Shown: positions 1 through 9,401, numbered from the stretch's first letter. The stretch: DNA of 64,000 nucleotides from Providencia rettgeri (GCF_013702265.1 NZ_CP059348.1:1054001-1118000); one strand, 5' to 3'. Notes: a model not told the origin generated them from the sequence alone. Numbers and translations are program-made.

Positions 1-473
1 GGGATACCATCAAGGATAGCAACTTCACCTTTACCACCTAATGATTCACCTAAACGTTTACCCGCCATTAGGCCCGCTTCGTAGTTTTTAGATCCAACGA
101 ATGAATCGATTGGACCGTTAGCTTGTGCATCGATTGCAATGACCACGACACCGGCTTTTTTCGCCGCTAATACCGCCGTTTCTGCACCCACGCTATCCGC
201 TGGGTTAATCAGCAGGATATCGATTTTCTTCTGCAGCATATCTTCGATGTCGCTCGTTTGTTTTGAGACATCGTGTGCCGCATCAGCGATGTAAAGCTGA
301 GCGCCCATTTCACCTGTTGCGCTTTCTAAAGCCTCTTTCATGGTCACGAAATATTCGTTATTCAGTTCTTGAAACGACATTCCGACAGAAACAGGTTTTG
401 CTGTCGCGTTAAAAGCCATGCCCAGTGTTAAAACGCTTGCTGCAACAGCTAACTTTTTAAATTTACTCAACAT
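1..473 (-). CDS. Sugar ABC transporter periplasmic substrate-binding protein (partial)
   Basis: Type-1 periplasmic binding protein of an ABC sugar importer (RbsB-like Peripla_BP_4 family); the C-terminal part lies beyond the left edge. The N-terminus is a typical Sec signal peptide (MLSKFKKLAVAAVSVLTLGM, cleavage likely after NATA near residue 26), followed by the family's opening strand VSVGMSF and a helix ending in a run with ADAAHD and DILLINP. The ATG at 473 is preceded by AGGAGA at good spacing. It lies downstream of the dehydrogenase at 580-1653 on the same strand with about 100 bp between them, so the two are probably cotranscribed and share a polyol or sugar substrate, with the permease and ATPase genes expected beyond the edge. 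The ligand cannot be read from the sequence. Confidence 0.88.
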   Translation of the reverse strand, partial: MLSKFKKLAVAASVLTLGMAFNATAKPVSVGMSFQELNNEYFVTMKEALESATGEMGAQLYIADAAHDVSKQTSDIEDMLQKKIDILLINPADSVGAETAVLAAKKAGVVVIAIDAQANGPIDSFVGSKNYEAGLMAGKRLGESLGGKGEVAILDGI

Positions 474-579
474 AAGATGTTCTCCTAAAGAGTCTTTAGT
501 GTTATAGGGTACTGCTAATATTTATGATTATTAATGACTTACTTTAATTATGCTGATACTGCATTTCACTACAACAGCA

Positions 580-1653
580 TTATGGCTTGATAACGACTTT
601 GATAGAGTCTGCCGATTTCGCCATAACAAATGCCTCTTCCCAATCATCGATTGAGTAGAAGTGGGTAACGATATCATCAGCGCATACTAACCCGCGGCTA
701 AATAGGTCAATGGCAACCTCGTAGCTGTATGGGCCTAAGTGAGCACCTCGGATATCTAACTCTTTACGGTCACCGATAATTGACCAGTCTACGGTTGTTT
801 CTTTACCGAAAACGCTGAACTCGACAAAGCGACCTAGTTTACGGATCATTTCTAACCCTTGAGTCACGCCGATTGGTGCGCCAGTCGCTTCGATATACAC
901 GTCGCAACCGTAACCTTCAGTCATCTCTTTAACCAGTTTGATGGCATCTTCTTTCAGTGGATTGATCACCACATCAGCGCCAAATTTCTTCGCTAATTCA
1001 AGGCGTTCATCGATAGCATCGATAACGACTAATTTTTTCGGGGTTTTGAGTTTTGCGACTTGGATCATGCACAGACCCAGTGGACCCGCGCCGGCGATAA
1101 CGACAACGTCATTTAAATCGATATCACCGCGACGAACGGTATGGATGGCGCAAGCCATTGGCTCGATCAGTGCGGCATCTTTTTCTGAAAGCTCATCTGG
1201 AATTTTGTGAATAATGGCACGCTCAGAAAAACGCATATATTCAGCCATCCCACCATCGGCAACTTCTTTTTGGAAGCCGTAAATATCATGGGTTTCGCAC
1301 ATCCAATATTTGCCTGACTTACAGAAACGGCACTCCCAGCAAGGCACGATTTGTTCCGCTAAAATACGGTCGCCCACTTTCAGACCATATTTTTCACCAG
1401 AACCTTCACCCAGCTCAGCAACGCGTCCGTAAAACTCGTGTCCCGGTACGACAGGGGCTTTGATCCATGGGTTTTCACCCCAGAACATTTGAGCGCCATC
1501 ATTCGCTTTACAGTCACCTGCGCAGATACCGCATCCGTCGACTTTGATGACCACTTCACGAAACCCTGGTGTTGGTCTTTTAATTGCATCAAAGCGGTAA
1601 TCATGGGGACCATGACATACAACAGCTTTCATTTTTTCAGGTAGGGTACTCAT
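580..1653 (-). CDS. Zinc-dependent medium-chain alcohol/polyol dehydrogenase
   Basis: Medium-chain dehydrogenase/reductase of 357 aa, length normal for the family. Catalytic-zinc ligands are visible as the Cys of GCGICAGD and the His-Glu of GHEFYG. The structural zinc lobe is CWECRFCKSGKYWMC (four Cys in the usual spacing). The Rossmann motif is GAGPLGLCMIQ around residues 187-197, with an acidic residue after the second strand (VVIDA), which suggests NAD rather than NADP. It oxidises a sugar alcohol or similar secondary alcohol in the cytoplasm. The adjacent sugar-binding protein supports a polyol catabolic operon (erythritol/threitol-like enzymes are the closest I recall, but the substrate is uncertain). 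The promoter side carries two perfect palindromes (1686-1703, 1818-1833) that look like repressor operators. Confidence 0.88.
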   Translation of the reverse strand: MSTLPEKMKAVVCHGPHDYRFDAIKRPTPGFREVVIKVDGCGICAGDCKANDGAQMFWGENPWIKAPVVPGHEFYGRVAELGEGSGEKYGLKVGDRILAEQIVPCWECRFCKSGKYWMCETHDIYGFQKEVADGGMAEYMRFSERAIIHKIPDELSEKDAALIEPMACAIHTVRRGDIDLNDVVVIAGAGPLGLCMIQVAKLKTPKKLVVIDAIDERLELAKKFGADVVINPLKEDAIKLVKEMTEGYGCDVYIEATGAPIGVTQGLEMIRKLGRFVEFSVFGKETTVDWSIIGDRKELDIRGAHLGPYSYEVAIDLFSRGLVCADDIVTHFYSIDDWEEAFVMAKSADSIKVVIKP

Positions 1654-1685
1654 ATTCTAATAACCTCATTCTGGATGTTGGCTAT

Positions 1686-1703
1686 AATGTTGACGTCAAC
1701 ATT
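1686..1703. promoter_or_regulatory. Palindromic operator candidate 1
   Basis: AATGTTGACGTCAACATT is a perfect 18-bp palindrome 33 bp upstream of the dehydrogenase start codon, well placed to block transcription. A central CG within a perfect palindrome is typical of LacI-family sites. The binding protein is unknown and not encoded in this window. Confidence 0.6.
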
Positions 1704-1817
1704 AAACGTCGCTTTTGTAACTAAACCGTTCTCTTTGTAACGCTTGACGGCTAAAAATAATAATGGTGTGAGAAAAGTGATGCTCTATTGTTATAAATAA
1801 ATTGTTTAGTTTTTAAT

Positions 1818-1833
1818 ATGACGACGTCGTCAT
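1818..1833. promoter_or_regulatory. Palindromic operator candidate 2
   Basis: ATGACGACGTCGTCAT is a perfect 16-bp palindrome sharing the GACGTC centre with the site at 1686-1703; the centres are 131 bp apart. The pair could act by looping or could serve two regulators. Confidence 0.5.
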
Positions 1834-2063
1834 TTTTGAGAGAAGCTAAATAAAAAAGTGATAATTGTGATTCAAATCCTATTTTTTATTTAAGAACTCT
1901 TTTGTTTATGAGGTTTGTTTGACAGATAAAATGCAAACTATAGTGGATTCGATGATTTTCGAAAGAGTATAATTAGTTTCGTTATTTTCAGAAGTGAAGA
2001 ATCTTTGAAAAAACATTTCAGCTAACATTTTAAGGTGAAATTTGAATTAGTTTGCGTCATTAA

Positions 2064-2079
2064 TGTGATCGCGATCGAT
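2064..2079. promoter_or_regulatory. CRP-like site
   Basis: TGTGATCGCGATCGAT matches the left half and centre of the CRP consensus (TGTGA-N6-TCACA) well and the right half poorly. It lies about 145 bp upstream of lemA and about 410 bp upstream of the dehydrogenase, so which operon it would serve is unclear. Confidence 0.3.
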
Positions 2080-2208
2080 TTGGTGTGGCGTATAAATCTC
2101 TATTAATCCTTTTCTTTGCTATTTTTCCGATTGAATAAAAAGTGTTATATCGATAACTTAAATTAAATATCTCTGCATTAATGATTTTTTTAATTAAAAG
2201 GCATAAAA

Positions 2209-2769
2209 ATGGCAACAACAATGATTGTTCTTCTGGTTTTACTGCTTATTTTAGCGGGATGGGGAATTTCTATTTATAACCGCTTGGTGAGTACTCGGAA
2301 TCAAGTTAGCAATCAATTTGCCAATATTGATGTGATTTTAAAACAGCGCGCGGATCAGATTCCCCAATTAGTCACCATAGTTGAAAAAGCCATGGATCAT
2401 GAAAAAGCGCTGTTTACCTCATTGAGTGATGCTCGCCAAAATTATTTCAGTGCTAAAAATGTGAATGAAAAAATTGCGGCATCGAATGAAATGGATAAGG
2501 CATTAAAAAGCCTCGTGGCGGTTGCTGAAAACTACCCAACGCTAATATCGGGTGAACAGTTTACCCAATTACAAATTGCACTAAGTGAAGTGGAAGATAA
2601 AATCGCTCAGCGCCGCGAAGGCTTTAATGACGCAACAACGGAATACAATACGGCGATCCAAATGTTCCCAGACAGTATTTTTGCCAATATTTTTGGTTTT
2701 ACTGCGTTGCCTTTATTGGAAATCTCTGAGGCTGAGAAAAAATATGATGGTGTTCAATTCAAATCATAA
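2209..2769 (+). CDS. LemA family protein (first copy)
   Basis: 186-aa LemA-type protein. A single N-terminal membrane helix (about residues 5-22, IVLLVLLLILAGWGISIY) is followed by the family's long-helical domain. The core phrase NQFANIDVILKQRADQIPQL (about 38-57) is the LemA signature, with later landmarks AENYPTL and the YNTAIQMFPD segment near residue 145. The exact role of the family is unsettled; members are inner-membrane proteins with the helical part on one face. The start has AAGG about 8 bp upstream. It is first of four tightly spaced genes (gaps or overlaps under 25 bp) that also include a GIDE-domain protein and a second LemA at 3836-4378. Confidence 0.9.
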   Translation: MATTMIVLLVLLLILAGWGISIYNRLVSTRNQVSNQFANIDVILKQRADQIPQLVTIVEKAMDHEKALFTSLSDARQNYFSAKNVNEKIAASNEMDKALKSLVAVAENYPTLISGEQFTQLQIALSEVEDKIAQRREGFNDATTEYNTAIQMFPDSIFANIFGFTALPLLEISEAEKKYDGVQFKS

Positions 2770-2790
2770 TCACCGTTAAAGGTATCATCT

Positions 2791-3834
2791 GTGAATATCT
2801 ACTATTTTCTAGGTGCCGCATTAGGCGGCATTCTTTTTTATTTAGACCGAAAATATTCCAAAAAGCGTAGATTAAACTGGGGCATCATTCCTTTTACTGC
2901 GGTGCTATTTGGGGCATGGGAAACTATCTCGCCGAGACCTGGCGAATATGAACGCTACTTTTTCTATGCCGTGGCTGTAGGGATGGCTTTTGCGGCTAGT
3001 CGTATTGTCGTTGGAATAACGGAAAGCGCCTATGACCGCTATCAACGCTTACAAAAGGAAGGTTCCTCAAAATTTACTGCATTATTAAAAACCCTTGTTG
3101 GCACGGCATTAGCCGCGTGTTTAACCATGGGTTTTTTCATCGATATTCGCCTCTTTTTTGTGGCTTTCGTCTTACTGTTTGTTTTCAGTTTTATTCAAAA
3201 TACCCCCGAAAAACGCTTTCTAAAGTTTCAAAAAAACCTCGCGACTTCAAAAATTCGCTCAATTGCGATGGGGCTCGTAGAAGTAGAAGGGAAAATAACA
3301 TCAGGAAAGGAAGTTAAAAGTAAGTTGGGTAATCGCAGCTGTTATGGTGCTTTCTATTATGAATATTCTATTTCTACCGATAAAGAAGGTAAAAAAAGTT
3401 ATACCCTCAGAGACAGCAGTGTTCAGCTACATGATTTCACCATTACGGATGATACTGGCTCAGTGAAAGTTATTTGTGAACCTGACTATTTTGTCCATAT
3501 CGGATTAATACCCCATCAGGATTTTGAGAGTGGTAACCGGCGCTATAAAGAGTATTTGCTTGAAAGCGGGAAGAGTTATTTATTGATTGGTTCAGCGGAC
3601 AGTGAGAATGGTAAAGTGGTGATCACCCGTAAAGCGCCACACATGTTATTAGGCGTTTCGCCATCAGATTATGTGACTAGCTGGAATAAATCTGCACCAA
3701 TGCGCCGGAACATCGGGGTGACTGCAATGATTGCAGCTATTCTGATTGCGTTAATATTAATGACGCCAGTGAGTTATCAAGATGGATATTTAACGCTTCA
3801 TTTTAACCAAATTTCGTTATCTGACAGTGAATGA
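2791..3834 (+). CDS. GIDE-domain (MUL1-like) multi-pass membrane protein
   Basis: 347 aa, starting at GTG 21 bp after lemA. There are about four or five hydrophobic segments before residue 135, then a soluble region, then a C-terminal membrane helix (around 310-330, ending ALILMTP). The soluble region resembles the bacterial GIDE domain, the part of mitochondrial MUL1/MAPL between its two membrane helices. Visible marks are VEVEGKITS, a CYGAFYYEYS strand pair, DSSVQLHDFTITDDTGSV and a late GSADSENGKVVITR strand. The RING finger of the eukaryotic proteins is absent, so ubiquitin ligase activity is not implied. Bacterial GIDE proteins commonly neighbour LemA. The function in this cassette is unknown. 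Confidence 0.75.
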   Translation: MNIYYFLGAALGGILFYLDRKYSKKRRLNWGIIPFTAVLFGAWETISPRPGEYERYFFYAVAVGMAFAASRIVVGITESAYDRYQRLQKEGSSKFTALLKTLVGTALAACLTMGFFIDIRLFFVAFVLLFVFSFIQNTPEKRFLKFQKNLATSKIRSIAMGLVEVEGKITSGKEVKSKLGNRSCYGAFYYEYSISTDKEGKKSYTLRDSSVQLHDFTITDDTGSVKVICEPDYFVHIGLIPHQDFESGNRRYKEYLLESGKSYLLIGSADSENGKVVITRKAPHMLLGVSPSDYVTSWNKSAPMRRNIGVTAMIAAILIALILMTPVSYQDGYLTLHFNQISLSDSE

Positions 3835-3835
3835 T

Positions 3836-4378
3836 ATGAATCAGATTATCTTTTGGATTTTTGTCGCCGTGATAGGCACTATTTTGGTTCGCTATATTGT
3901 GGGGATCTACAACAATATTATTTTCTTGAAAAATAACTGTGAAAAAGCGTTTGCCAATATTGATGTGCTCCTAAAAAAACAGGCAGATTTAATGCCTCAA
4001 TTAACAGTCATAGCGGAAGGGGCAATGGCCCATGAAAAGCGTTTAATTAGCGAATTACTGCAAAGCCGTCGGCATTATTTATCCACGGAACAGCTCGACG
4101 TTAAAGTGGATTCCGCAAACCAATTTCGCTCACATTTAAAGCCGATTTTTTTACTGGCAGAAAAATACCCCAAGCTAATTAGCCAGCAGACGCTTTTAAC
4201 ATTACAAACCTCAGCAAAAGGGCTTGAAGACCAGATCGCGGATCGCCGAGAATTTTTTAATCAAACTGTCACGTTATACAACACCAATATTCGTCTTTTC
4301 CCGAATCTCATTTTTACGCTCTTATTTCGTTTTAAAGATATTCCCTTGCTGTATGTTCAACAGGAGTCTGCATCATGA
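3836..4378 (+). CDS. LemA family protein (second copy)
   Basis: 180 aa if started at ATG 3836; a GTG at 3827 in the same frame overlaps the preceding stop and is an alternative. One N-terminal membrane helix, then the LemA signature AFANIDVLLKKQADLMPQL, AEKYPKL and a final YNTNIRLFPN. It aligns along its length with the first LemA at 2209 but is clearly diverged (for example the loop after HEK and the C-terminal tail), so this is an old duplication rather than a recent one. Two LemA proteins bracket the GIDE protein, suggesting a heteromeric membrane complex. The next gene starts inside its stop codon (ATGA). Confidence 0.88.
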   Translation: MNQIIFWIFVAVIGTILVRYIVGIYNNIIFLKNNCEKAFANIDVLLKKQADLMPQLTVIAEGAMAHEKRLISELLQSRRHYLSTEQLDVKVDSANQFRSHLKPIFLLAEKYPKLISQQTLLTLQTSAKGLEDQIADRREFFNQTVTLYNTNIRLFPNLIFTLLFRFKDIPLLYVQQESAS

Positions 4379-4767
4379 TCACCATTCCTTTTTCATGGTT
4401 TGGTTTCACCGATTGGTTGGTGAATAAAGGGGAGCCGGGGTTGATCGTGATATTTGCCACGTTTGGCATGATCCCCGCCTGTATTGTTTTCACGTTGGTG
4501 ATGAGAGTGGTTGGGATGAAGAAATTCATCGCTCCTGTGGTATTGGGCATGATGAGCTCGATGTTTATTAGCATGATGGTGCTTATTCCTCTGTTATTAA
4601 TCTTTCGCTTCGATAATATTCCAAAAGCGATGTTAGTGTGGATGGTGGTTCTGGGAAGCTGTATTGTCTTTTTCCTAATGAATATGAATTACATTGAGAT
4701 TTGGTCATCAAGCCGAGAAGACAAAAAGAAAAAGAGTGTGACGGCGAGAAAGAAACGGAAAAAATAA
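4375..4767 (+). CDS. Small inner-membrane protein of unknown family
   Basis: 130 aa, start overlapping the stop of the second lemA (ATGA). It has three hydrophobic helices: about 22-44 (IVIFATFGMIPACIVFTLVM), 48-75 and 83-104, with a strongly basic C-terminal tail (EDKKKKSVTARKKRKK), which by the positive-inside rule should be cytoplasmic. I do not recognise a family. Translational coupling with the LemA gene argues for a shared complex. It is the last gene before the NTPase, 87 bp downstream. Confidence 0.7.
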   Translation: MITIPFSWFGFTDWLVNKGEPGLIVIFATFGMIPACIVFTLVMRVVGMKKFIAPVVLGMMSSMFISMMVLIPLLLIFRFDNIPKAMLVWMVVLGSCIVFFLMNMNYIEIWSSSREDKKKKSVTARKKRKK

Positions 4768-4854
4768 AACTTCAAAAGTCGATGATACGATTGACACTCC
4801 ATTAATTAAATTTAATGATTATATAAATTATTTATAATTATTAAATTTAGGACA

Positions 4855-7800
4855 ATGGAATCAATGTCGGAAGTAGATAATGCAGTGCCAGAAAACACTG
4901 ATGATGAACAAAAAGAAGCAAAGCAACGAGAAGCAGAACAAAAAGAAGTAGAACAAAATACGGAAGCACCTGAAAATAAAACTCATAATTTATATGATAC
5001 ATTGACCCCTAAAGTTATCACGGGGGATAGTGTTCAACCCTATTTTGATGCCTTGGACTTTGCTTTATCTAAACCGGATGTGACTAATATTGCGGTAACG
5101 GGACCATATGGCGCAGGTAAAAGTTCAGTTATTTTGTCTTACTTTGACAACAAAAAAAATCAAAAAATAAAGAACGCTTTAGAAGCTTTAAAAAATCGTA
5201 AAGCAGGGGTTTTGAAGGCCTTAAAACCGCCAAAAATGATAAATGTTTCTCTTGCAGATTTCGCGTTATCAGAAAAAAAGAGTAAAGAAAATTTATCTGG
5301 CTCACCTGATAATACTCTAACTAGCACGGAAATTGAATTTAGTATTCTTCAGCAAATTTTATATAAAGAAAATGAAAATAAATTACCTGACTCTAGGGTT
5401 GAGAGAATTAAAAATCGTAACTATAAACATGTACTATCGGCATTTATTTTAACAATAATAGTTATTGTACCTATACTTACATTTTTAATTTCAATTTTTC
5501 CAAGAGTAATTTTGTCTACTTTAGGAATTGAAGAGAGTTTATTATACGAAATCTCAAGAAATTTTGAAGGACGATTAGTGTTCAGCGCTATAAGTGGGCT
5601 GATAGGCTTATATGCTATTGTCTATGTCGCTTCAAAAATAGGTTTTTTTGATAAAAAATTGAAAATTAGTAAAATTGCTTTTCTTCAAGGAAGTGCAGAT
5701 CTGACTTCTCAAGAATCTCCTTCACTACTTAACCAATGCTTGGATGAAATCGTCTATTTTTTTTCCCGCTCAAAGTACAATGTTGTTGTTTTTGAAGACC
5801 TCGACCGTTTAGAAAATGCAGCTATTTTTATTAAGCTACGAGAAATAAATAAGGTTATCAATAATAACCGAGAAAATAATCCTGTCAGATTTATCTATGC
5901 CTGTCGTGAGGATATTTTTCTCGGTGGAGATGTAAGAAGTAAATTTTTTGACTTTATATTGCCTATTATTCCTGTGATGGATACTCGTAATGCGTCAACT
6001 CATTTGGAAAATAAACTTAAAGATTTTCCTATAGAGCATAAGCCTCTATTGAAACGACTATCTCGTTATATTAGTGATATGCGTGCTATGCAGAATATCG
6101 TCAACGAATTTAATTTATTTAAACAATTGGTCGATAATGCCAATAACCAAGCAACAATATTGGCATTGATATTTTATAAAAACACCTATGCTCAAGACTA
6201 TAATTTAATCGACAAGCAAGCTGGGGTTCTGTATTCATTTATCCGCGACTATCGCTCTTATCGATTACATGAGAAATACTTTTCAGCATTAGAGCAACAG
6301 TTATCAGATCTAAATGAAAAAATATCTAAGATTCAAAATGAAACTACGAATTCAGATTTAGAACTTCGTAAGGAAATTATTGTACGATATATTTCATTTG
6401 ATTTGTGGCCAATTATTTCATTTGCAAAGGAGAATAGAAATAATTATCCATCATTATTTTCAGCGTATACTCTTTGTGAAGAAAGTAGTGAATTTGTCAA
6501 TTTCTTCAAAGATATTGAATCTTTTATTTTAAGTTATAATGAAAATGATCCTCGGGTTAATAGGCATGTGGTGGTTAATAATTCCGCTATATATCATGAG
6601 TATGAAAAACGGATTAATATTCTAGCTAATAAGAAAGAAGAGGAACATAAATCCATACTAATTGAACTTAACAAGGTTAAAGAGAAGATCCGCATTCGAA
6701 ATACTATATCTTTAGCTGAAATTATAAAACTTATGAGTTGGGATGAATTTAAAGAAACTGCGCTGGTATATATAAATTCGTGTAATAGTTCCATTATTAA
6801 TGGTGATAAATTATCTGCACTTTCTGAAGGATTCGAAGCAGATGGTTTAGATGCACTCTATTATTTATTAATTAATGGGTATATCAAACAAGATTTCATG
6901 ATGTTTCGCTCTATTTTCCAGCCAGGAAGTATTTCTCAGAATGACAATGAGTTTATTAAAGCCATTGAGCGAGATATAAGTTGTGTAGAGAGTAACCAGC
7001 AAATTATTTTAGAGAATCCTAAAAATGTGCTTGATGAGTTGATTAGTGAACAGTATCAGCATAAAAATGGAGCGATTCATCATCAGATTATCAGATTGCT
7101 ACTTAGTCATCAAAATAAGAGAATATTATCGGAAATGGTCTCTATGATTTTTCAAAAACCACTACATGATATCTTCAATATATTTAATGTTTTAAACAAT
7201 AAATTTGAAAACCCTAATCATTTTCGTCAGTTTTTAATTTTTTCATTAGAAAAAGAACGTTATCTTGATAATATGATTTCTGTACTTATAAAAGAAAAAG
7301 AGGAGGAAAATGAAAATAACCTTACTCTGATTTCTATTGCGGTTAATATGATCGTATCTATTAATCCTACTATATCAAGCAATCAAAATGCGTATCGACA
7401 ATTTGTCGAAGAGTTGGGCTTTACTTTAATATCATCAATAGAATCATGTGATTTGCAGGGTTATCTATACAACTGTCAAATACTCGGTGTGATTTATCAC
7501 GATATCCATTTACCTATAACTCCAGAAGATGAGGTGGCATTGCGCTTTATTGCCGAGAACCAAATGTACTCGTTAAGCGAAAGTAACTATGCCATGGTTG
7601 TATCTGGGCTATTAAAGGATGACCCAAATATTAGCTATGAAACAGTTAAAAATTACCCATGGTCATCCCTAAAAGATGAGCGAGTTGCTTGTGTGAAAAA
7701 ATATGTTAATAAAAATATTGATGATTTTGTAAGGGATATTTTTATAGCATCGAAAGAGTCAATCGATGAGATTATTGAAGTCTTTAAGCATAGTGATCTG

Positions 7801-8733
7801 AACGATGAATTAAGATTCGATATACTTAGAAAAATGCAATTTACAGTCAGTACATTAGATGATTTTGATATTGGTGGTTCTAAAGGTTCATATTTAAATC
7901 TACTTTATGCGTATGACCATATATTACCTACATGGAAAACTTTGATTTTTTATATTATGGATGACGATTGTGATAATGAAATACTCGTTAACTATATAGA
8001 AAAACACGCACAAGCATTGGGTGAGTCAGAATTTAGTCTCTCTGATAATGGGTTATATACCCAAGTTTATCTGAATGTAATTTGCAATGAACAAATTGGT
8101 GATGCTGCTTATTCCGCGTTATTAAAACCCGCGGAGATTGATACTACTTATTGGGACGACAAGCTTACACTCAAAAACTTCCAACGTTTGATTACAGATA
8201 ATAAAGTTAAGCTAGATGAAGTAAACTATATAAACGCAGCAAATCTCTTTGTTCCCAATGATAAGTCGTCAAAAGCATATGCATATTGGCTATCTCAATT
8301 TAAAGAAATATTTTTATCAAATACCGATTTTTACTTATTGAAGGATGATGGTTGTCTCGAAGATATATTATCTTCGATTAGCCAGTCCAATAACTTCACT
8401 GTGCACGAGAAAGTAGAATTATTGCTTAAATATCGTGGTGAATACAGCGAGTCTTTCCTAGAAACGCAAAATTTCACCCATGAAATTTTAATTAAGTTAC
8501 TGACAGCGTTGGTTAAAAATGAAGATTATGATAAGGCGGCGGTTGCTAATCTACTAGAAAAAAGAGATGAAAAAGAGTTTATTAAAATATTTAAGCAGAA
8601 AACAGCGACATTAAATGTCTCTAATAAAAAAGGAGCTGAGCAGTTTTTGAAGGCACTTAAAGCCAAGGGCATGCTGAAAAAATGGAGTAAAATCAGTAAG
8701 AATAAATACTTTGTCGATTGTTTATATGATTGA
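4855..8733 (+). CDS. YobI/KAP-like membrane P-loop NTPase, 1292 aa
   Basis: Very large NTPase. An acidic, low-complexity N-terminus (about 1-45) precedes an NTPase domain with Walker A GPYGAGKSS (83-91) and Walker B VVVFEDLDR (310-318). Two membrane helices (about 193-214 and 243-262) lie between these motifs, the arrangement described for KAP-family NTPases. A YACREDIFLG segment follows near residue 350. The remaining ~900 residues are helical, repetitive in feel, and have no motif I recognise. Overall it fits the YobI family (named from Bacillus subtilis). ATG 4855 has TTAGGA upstream. Base composition is visibly more AT-rich than the core genes to the right, and lysine/asparagine codons end mostly in A/T, which suggests acquired DNA. 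Several KAP-type NTPases are linked to phage defence; a role here is inference. Confidence 0.8.
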   Translation: MESMSEVDNAVPENTDDEQKEAKQREAEQKEVEQNTEAPENKTHNLYDTLTPKVITGDSVQPYFDALDFALSKPDVTNIAVTGPYGAGKSSVILSYFDNKKNQKIKNALEALKNRKAGVLKALKPPKMINVSLADFALSEKKSKENLSGSPDNTLTSTEIEFSILQQILYKENENKLPDSRVERIKNRNYKHVLSAFILTIIVIVPILTFLISIFPRVILSTLGIEESLLYEISRNFEGRLVFSAISGLIGLYAIVYVASKIGFFDKKLKISKIAFLQGSADLTSQESPSLLNQCLDEIVYFFSRSKYNVVVFEDLDRLENAAIFIKLREINKVINNNRENNPVRFIYACREDIFLGGDVRSKFFDFILPIIPVMDTRNASTHLENKLKDFPIEHKPLLKRLSRYISDMRAMQNIVNEFNLFKQLVDNANNQATILALIFYKNTYAQDYNLIDKQAGVLYSFIRDYRSYRLHEKYFSALEQQLSDLNEKISKIQNETTNSDLELRKEIIVRYISFDLWPIISFAKENRNNYPSLFSAYTLCEESSEFVNFFKDIESFILSYNENDPRVNRHVVVNNSAIYHEYEKRINILANKKEEEHKSILIELNKVKEKIRIRNTISLAEIIKLMSWDEFKETALVYINSCNSSIINGDKLSALSEGFEADGLDALYYLLINGYIKQDFMMFRSIFQPGSISQNDNEFIKAIERDISCVESNQQIILENPKNVLDELISEQYQHKNGAIHHQIIRLLLSHQNKRILSEMVSMIFQKPLHDIFNIFNVLNNKFENPNHFRQFLIFSLEKERYLDNMISVLIKEKEEENENNLTLISIAVNMIVSINPTISSNQNAYRQFVEELGFTLISSIESCDLQGYLYNCQILGVIYHDIHLPITPEDEVALRFIAENQMYSLSESNYAMVVSGLLKDDPNISYETVKNYPWSSLKDERVACVKKYVNKNIDDFVRDIFIASKESIDEIIEVFKHSDLNDELRFDILRKMQFTVSTLDDFDIGGSKGSYLNLLYAYDHILPTWKTLIFYIMDDDCDNEILVNYIEKHAQALGESEFSLSDNGLYTQVYLNVICNEQIGDAAYSALLKPAEIDTTYWDDKLTLKNFQRLITDNKVKLDEVNYINAANLFVPNDKSSKAYAYWLSQFKEIFLSNTDFYLLKDDGCLEDILSSISQSNNFTVHEKVELLLKYRGEYSESFLETQNFTHEILIKLLTALVKNEDYDKAAVANLLEKRDEKEFIKIFKQKTATLNVSNKKGAEQFLKALKAKGMLKKWSKISKNKYFVDCLYD

Positions 8734-8804
8734 TAGCAGTGAGCCTCACATTTAAAGTCAGGCTTAACACCTTTCTATAGAATCAAAATCGCACCATGTC
8801 ACCC

Positions 8805-8828
8805 AACCGCCTATATGGCGGTTTTTTT
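8805..8828 (+). terminator. Rho-independent terminator after the NTPase gene
   Basis: AACCGCC - TATAT - GGCGGTT followed by a run of T, 72 bp after the NTPase stop codon. Confidence 0.85.
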
Positions 8829-9401
8829 ACTATTGCTTACATTATATTTGACTGTTTTATAGAGTAGGTCAAAAAATAAATTATTAAACTGTAGGATAAT
8901 GGCTTTATAATCCACCAAATAAAAATGAGTGACTAGGATAAAACACAATAGGTAAGTTGTATATATCATATTAAGATAGTCATAATATGACTTTTAAAAA
9001 GGATGGCTAGATAAAGTCACTATTATTACTCTTCATCAGTGTAACAACTTAGTTATGGTTTTGGTGTAACTTCACAGTTTTGTATGGTTTCGTTAGTTTA
9101 CTGTTTATAAGTGTGAATGGTTTACTTGGTTATTTGTTCGTATCATTTTGATTTATAATAAAATAAAATCCATTCTGTCTTTTTTTGTCAATTATCGACC
9201 TTTTATTTTTACTCTGTATATGTGTTAAATTGTAATTGTTCGCTAATCGGAATAAATAAAAAGTATATTTGATATAAAATACTGTATTTGTATTCTTTTT
9301 ATGATGATTCTAGGTTTAAATATATTCAATAGATAATCCTAAAACGAGTAATTGAGTTTACTTGTTTGTTTTCTATGATGAAACATGCTGAAATACTTTG
9401 T

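Larger units (their letters stand above)
1654..2208. other. Divergent intergenic control region
   Basis: About 555 bp of AT-rich sequence without a convincing gene, between the leftward dehydrogenase operon and the rightward lemA cassette. It holds two perfect palindromes with a shared GACGTC centre and a CRP-like site, listed separately. Nothing else recognisable was seen in it. Confidence 0.7.
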
